The notes under the pieces were generated by a model. The model had not been told where the DNA came from and did no database searches. It saw only the letters and a list, made by a program, of their open reading frames with translations. Both the position numbers and the translations under genes were made by a program. Shown piece by piece: positions 62,030 through 64,000 of a DNA stretch of 64,000 nt; position 1 is the first letter of the stretch, and each line of letters starts with the position of its first letter. The DNA lies in the NCBI GenBank assembly GCA_011009095.1, contig VTPC01003380.1:189734-253733 (forward strand). Direction: 5' to 3'. This DNA is from Ignelater luminosus. Its lineage: Eukaryota > Arthropoda > Insecta > Coleoptera > Elateridae.

Positions 62030-62905
62030 GTCAGCCCATTTCGCCTCGCTATGCCTCGAAAACTCTTGGTATAGCCCTCACCATAAAAATCAAATATTCA
62101 AGAGCGCGAGATATCTCCCCACAACGCTTCTATTGGCCGCGCGCCTATGAGCACCAGCTTTTCTACGTTATACCATTAGATTTGATTCCCAGGTACAAGG
62201 AGAGCTTAGACGTACCGTTCCGACACAAATGACGAAAAGCAAAAAATAGTCAAGTACGTTCCCTGCAAAAACTTCGTCTCTCTTGTTCAAAGGATGTCCA
62301 TTCCAGGGCCGTTTTCAGTTTTTCGAGTTTTCGATCTAGAACATGGCCTTGAATATGGCCCCTGTAGGAAAAAAGCGTATTGAACCTTTTTTATTCCTCA
62401 TTCAACGGTAGGTACATCAGAGTTACAACTATATTTCGCTAGAAATTCGGATTACTGCTCCAAAAGAAGACAAACGTTTTTTACTCTAATCGACCTTAAA
62501 AAGACAAGCAGACGCCACTGGTACCCATCTAACATTATTGCCCCAATGATGCTCTTTAGATTAAAAATGATCCCAGCTTGATCGGACCATAATTAACTGA
62601 GTTACAAATTTTTTAAGCGGGCGGGCGTCTTTTTGGTTTTTCATCGAACTTTCTCACTATCCCGCCAGCTTGTGAAGCTGCGTCGATCGGAAAAAACCAG
62701 ACGCCTCTAGCCCTGATAGTTTCTGAGCTACCAGCCCTGGTTTGTTTAGCCAGTCGCGCCCTCTAAGGGCCGCATCATAAGAAGTGCAAAATCGGTCCCA
62801 ATATCGAAGCCACTTAATCGGGATAGTAAAGATCATCTTGATGCGACAGCGCTAGGCTTGCAATCGATTTTGTTGATTTTCGCCGCTAGGTGTCACCGAG
62901 TTCGC
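62030..62905 (-). repeat. Dispersed repeat (transposon-like), copy 2, inverted
   Basis: The reverse complement carries CTAGCGGCGAAAAT, TTTGTAACTCAGTTAATTAT, GGTACCAGTGGCGTCTGC, GGAACGGTACGT, GGAGATATCTCGCGCTC, GGTGAGGGCTATACCAAGAG and GGCGAAATGGGCTGA. This is the same order as copy 1, with a shorter overall length. Confidence 0.7.
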
Positions 62906-63030
62906 TTCACGTACATGGGGTAGTAGAACATTTAAAAGCTCTATGGTAATATCTCATGCAGTTCTGTATTTCTACACCTTTTGTTCTTTTACTGTCAAGG
63001 TTACATGCGCCTGCAGGCATTTGCTTGTGA

Positions 63031-64000
63031 TTGACAGTGAATGTATTAACACGTGTCTTAAGTGTTCGCAAGATGTCTAGAATCAAGTATAGGAGTATAA
63101 TAAAATTTCTATTCAAAGAAAATCTATCACCAGCTGAAATTAAAGAACGTTTAGATAGTATTTACTATCATGTTCCCCCTTCATACAGCACGGTGAAGAA
63201 CTGGGTAGGAAATTTCCGTTTTGAACACGAGATCGTGCAGGATGAGGCACTTGAAGGGCGGTCAGTTGAAGTGCTCACGCCTAAAACAATTTCCCTTATT
63301 GAAGAGGAAGTATCGACTGACCGTCAATTAAAAGCCAGAGCGATTGCAAAAAGGTTGGGGCTTTCGAAGAGTAGTGTCCGTCGTACTTTTTGCAAGACCA
63401 TCTTCGCATGAGTGCAAGATAGGTACCGAAGCTTTTGTCAGAGGTTCAGAAACAGGAACGTGTCCGATGTACTTCTGCATTTCTAGAGTAGTGTCGCAAA
63501 AATCCCAAACAAATAATTGACCTCATAGTGACCAGTGATGGTACTTTATTATAATCCTAAAAGCAAACGCAAATTGATGCAATGGGGTTACAAGGGAGAA
63601 ACACCTTCAAGAAAGGCAAGAGTGTTACAATCGACCCAGACTATTTTTTTAAATTCGCAAGAAGCTCTAATGGTGAGAAGAAAGAAAAAAATTCTACCGT
63701 AAACGGAGTTTATTGCGGGGTGTCCTGCTTTTGCACAATAATGCGCCTGTTCACGAGGCTTACCTATTGTAAAGGCTACCATTGGCGACTGTAGTTTTAC
63801 TGAACTAGAACAACCACCATACAGCCCCCAATGATTATTATTTATCCCCCAATTTGAAGAAAGATCTTCACGGAAAGAATTTTTCAAAAAACAACAATGA
63901 CCTGCAAGCAGTTGTCTTAACACATTTTAAAAGAAAAGATTATAGAGGCATTGAAATGTTAATTCACAGATGTGAAAAGTGCGTTGTAATAAAGGGTAAC
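63031..64000 (+). pseudogene. Mariner-like transposase relic 2 (truncated by window end)
   Basis: The frame is open from 63031. The likely family start is the ATG at 63073 (MSRIKYRSIIKFLFKENLSP), where the first helix-turn-helix begins. The second is LKARAIAKRLGLSKSSVRRT (about 63328-63390). The frame breaks at a TGA at 63409. Beyond it, VTSDGTLL (about 63527) keeps the first catalytic Asp but loses the following acidic residue. LLLHNNAPVHEA (about 63725-63760) has Asn (63737-63739) in place of the second catalytic Asp, and PPYSP with an LKKDLHGKNF segment forms the third region. Several stops and frameshifts separate these blocks. It is better preserved than the 32-kb relic and belongs to a different mariner lineage. 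Terminal inverted repeats were not identified. Confidence 0.85.

Noticed and set aside
1..64000. CRISPR arrays, bacterial operons, rRNA genes
   Set aside because: Repeats here are diverged eukaryotic satellites without unique spacers of constant length. No rRNA core sequence or prokaryotic gene layout was seen.

Overview
The window is nuclear DNA from an insect, probably a beetle, although the order cannot be proven from the sequence. It is AT-rich and gene-poor, with a 59-nt intron in its only clear host gene and relics of piggyBac, mariner, LINE, Ty3/gypsy and Ty1/copia elements.

The one confident host gene is an unzipped-like gene (uzip) on the minus strand at 18.49-20.0 kb. Two coding exons join in frame to a 486-residue secreted protein with a signal peptide, a DM9-like segment, a threonine-rich stalk and a C-terminal GPI-anchor-type tail. 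A TATA box and a non-coding first exon are proposed at 20.39-20.50 kb, and paired Pumilio-type sites lie downstream of the stop. A second, weaker host candidate is a 79-codon open segment with a good splice acceptor at 49.87-50.11 kb (minus).

Layout. 0-3.3 kb: decayed piggyBac transposase, a 44-nt-arm hairpin, Ty3/gypsy and Ty1/copia pol fragments. 4.6-5.3 kb: unrecognised coding-like segments. 8.5-14.4 kb and 22.6-24.8 kb: a diverged tandem repeat built of short GNA-triloop hairpins, interrupted by LINE remnants. 15.5-16.0 kb: two units of a roughly 310-bp repeat with an inverted relative at 2.7 kb. 24.9-31.6 kb: four copies of a foldback MITE-like family and a perfect RFX X-box match at 27.47 kb. 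32.1-32.9 kb: a deleted mariner. 37.1-48.3 kb: amplified LTR/primer-binding-site junction pieces, further tandem repeats and GC-rich minisatellites, with no recognisable gag-pol. 51.75-53.3 kb: a tandem array running into a 400-N assembly gap. 56.2-57.4 and 62.0-62.9 kb: inverted copies of one dispersed repeat. 63.0-64.0 kb: a second mariner relic that runs off the window.

Most open frames longer than 60 codons are chance frames in repeats or AT-rich DNA. No operons, CRISPR arrays or rRNA/tRNA genes were seen.
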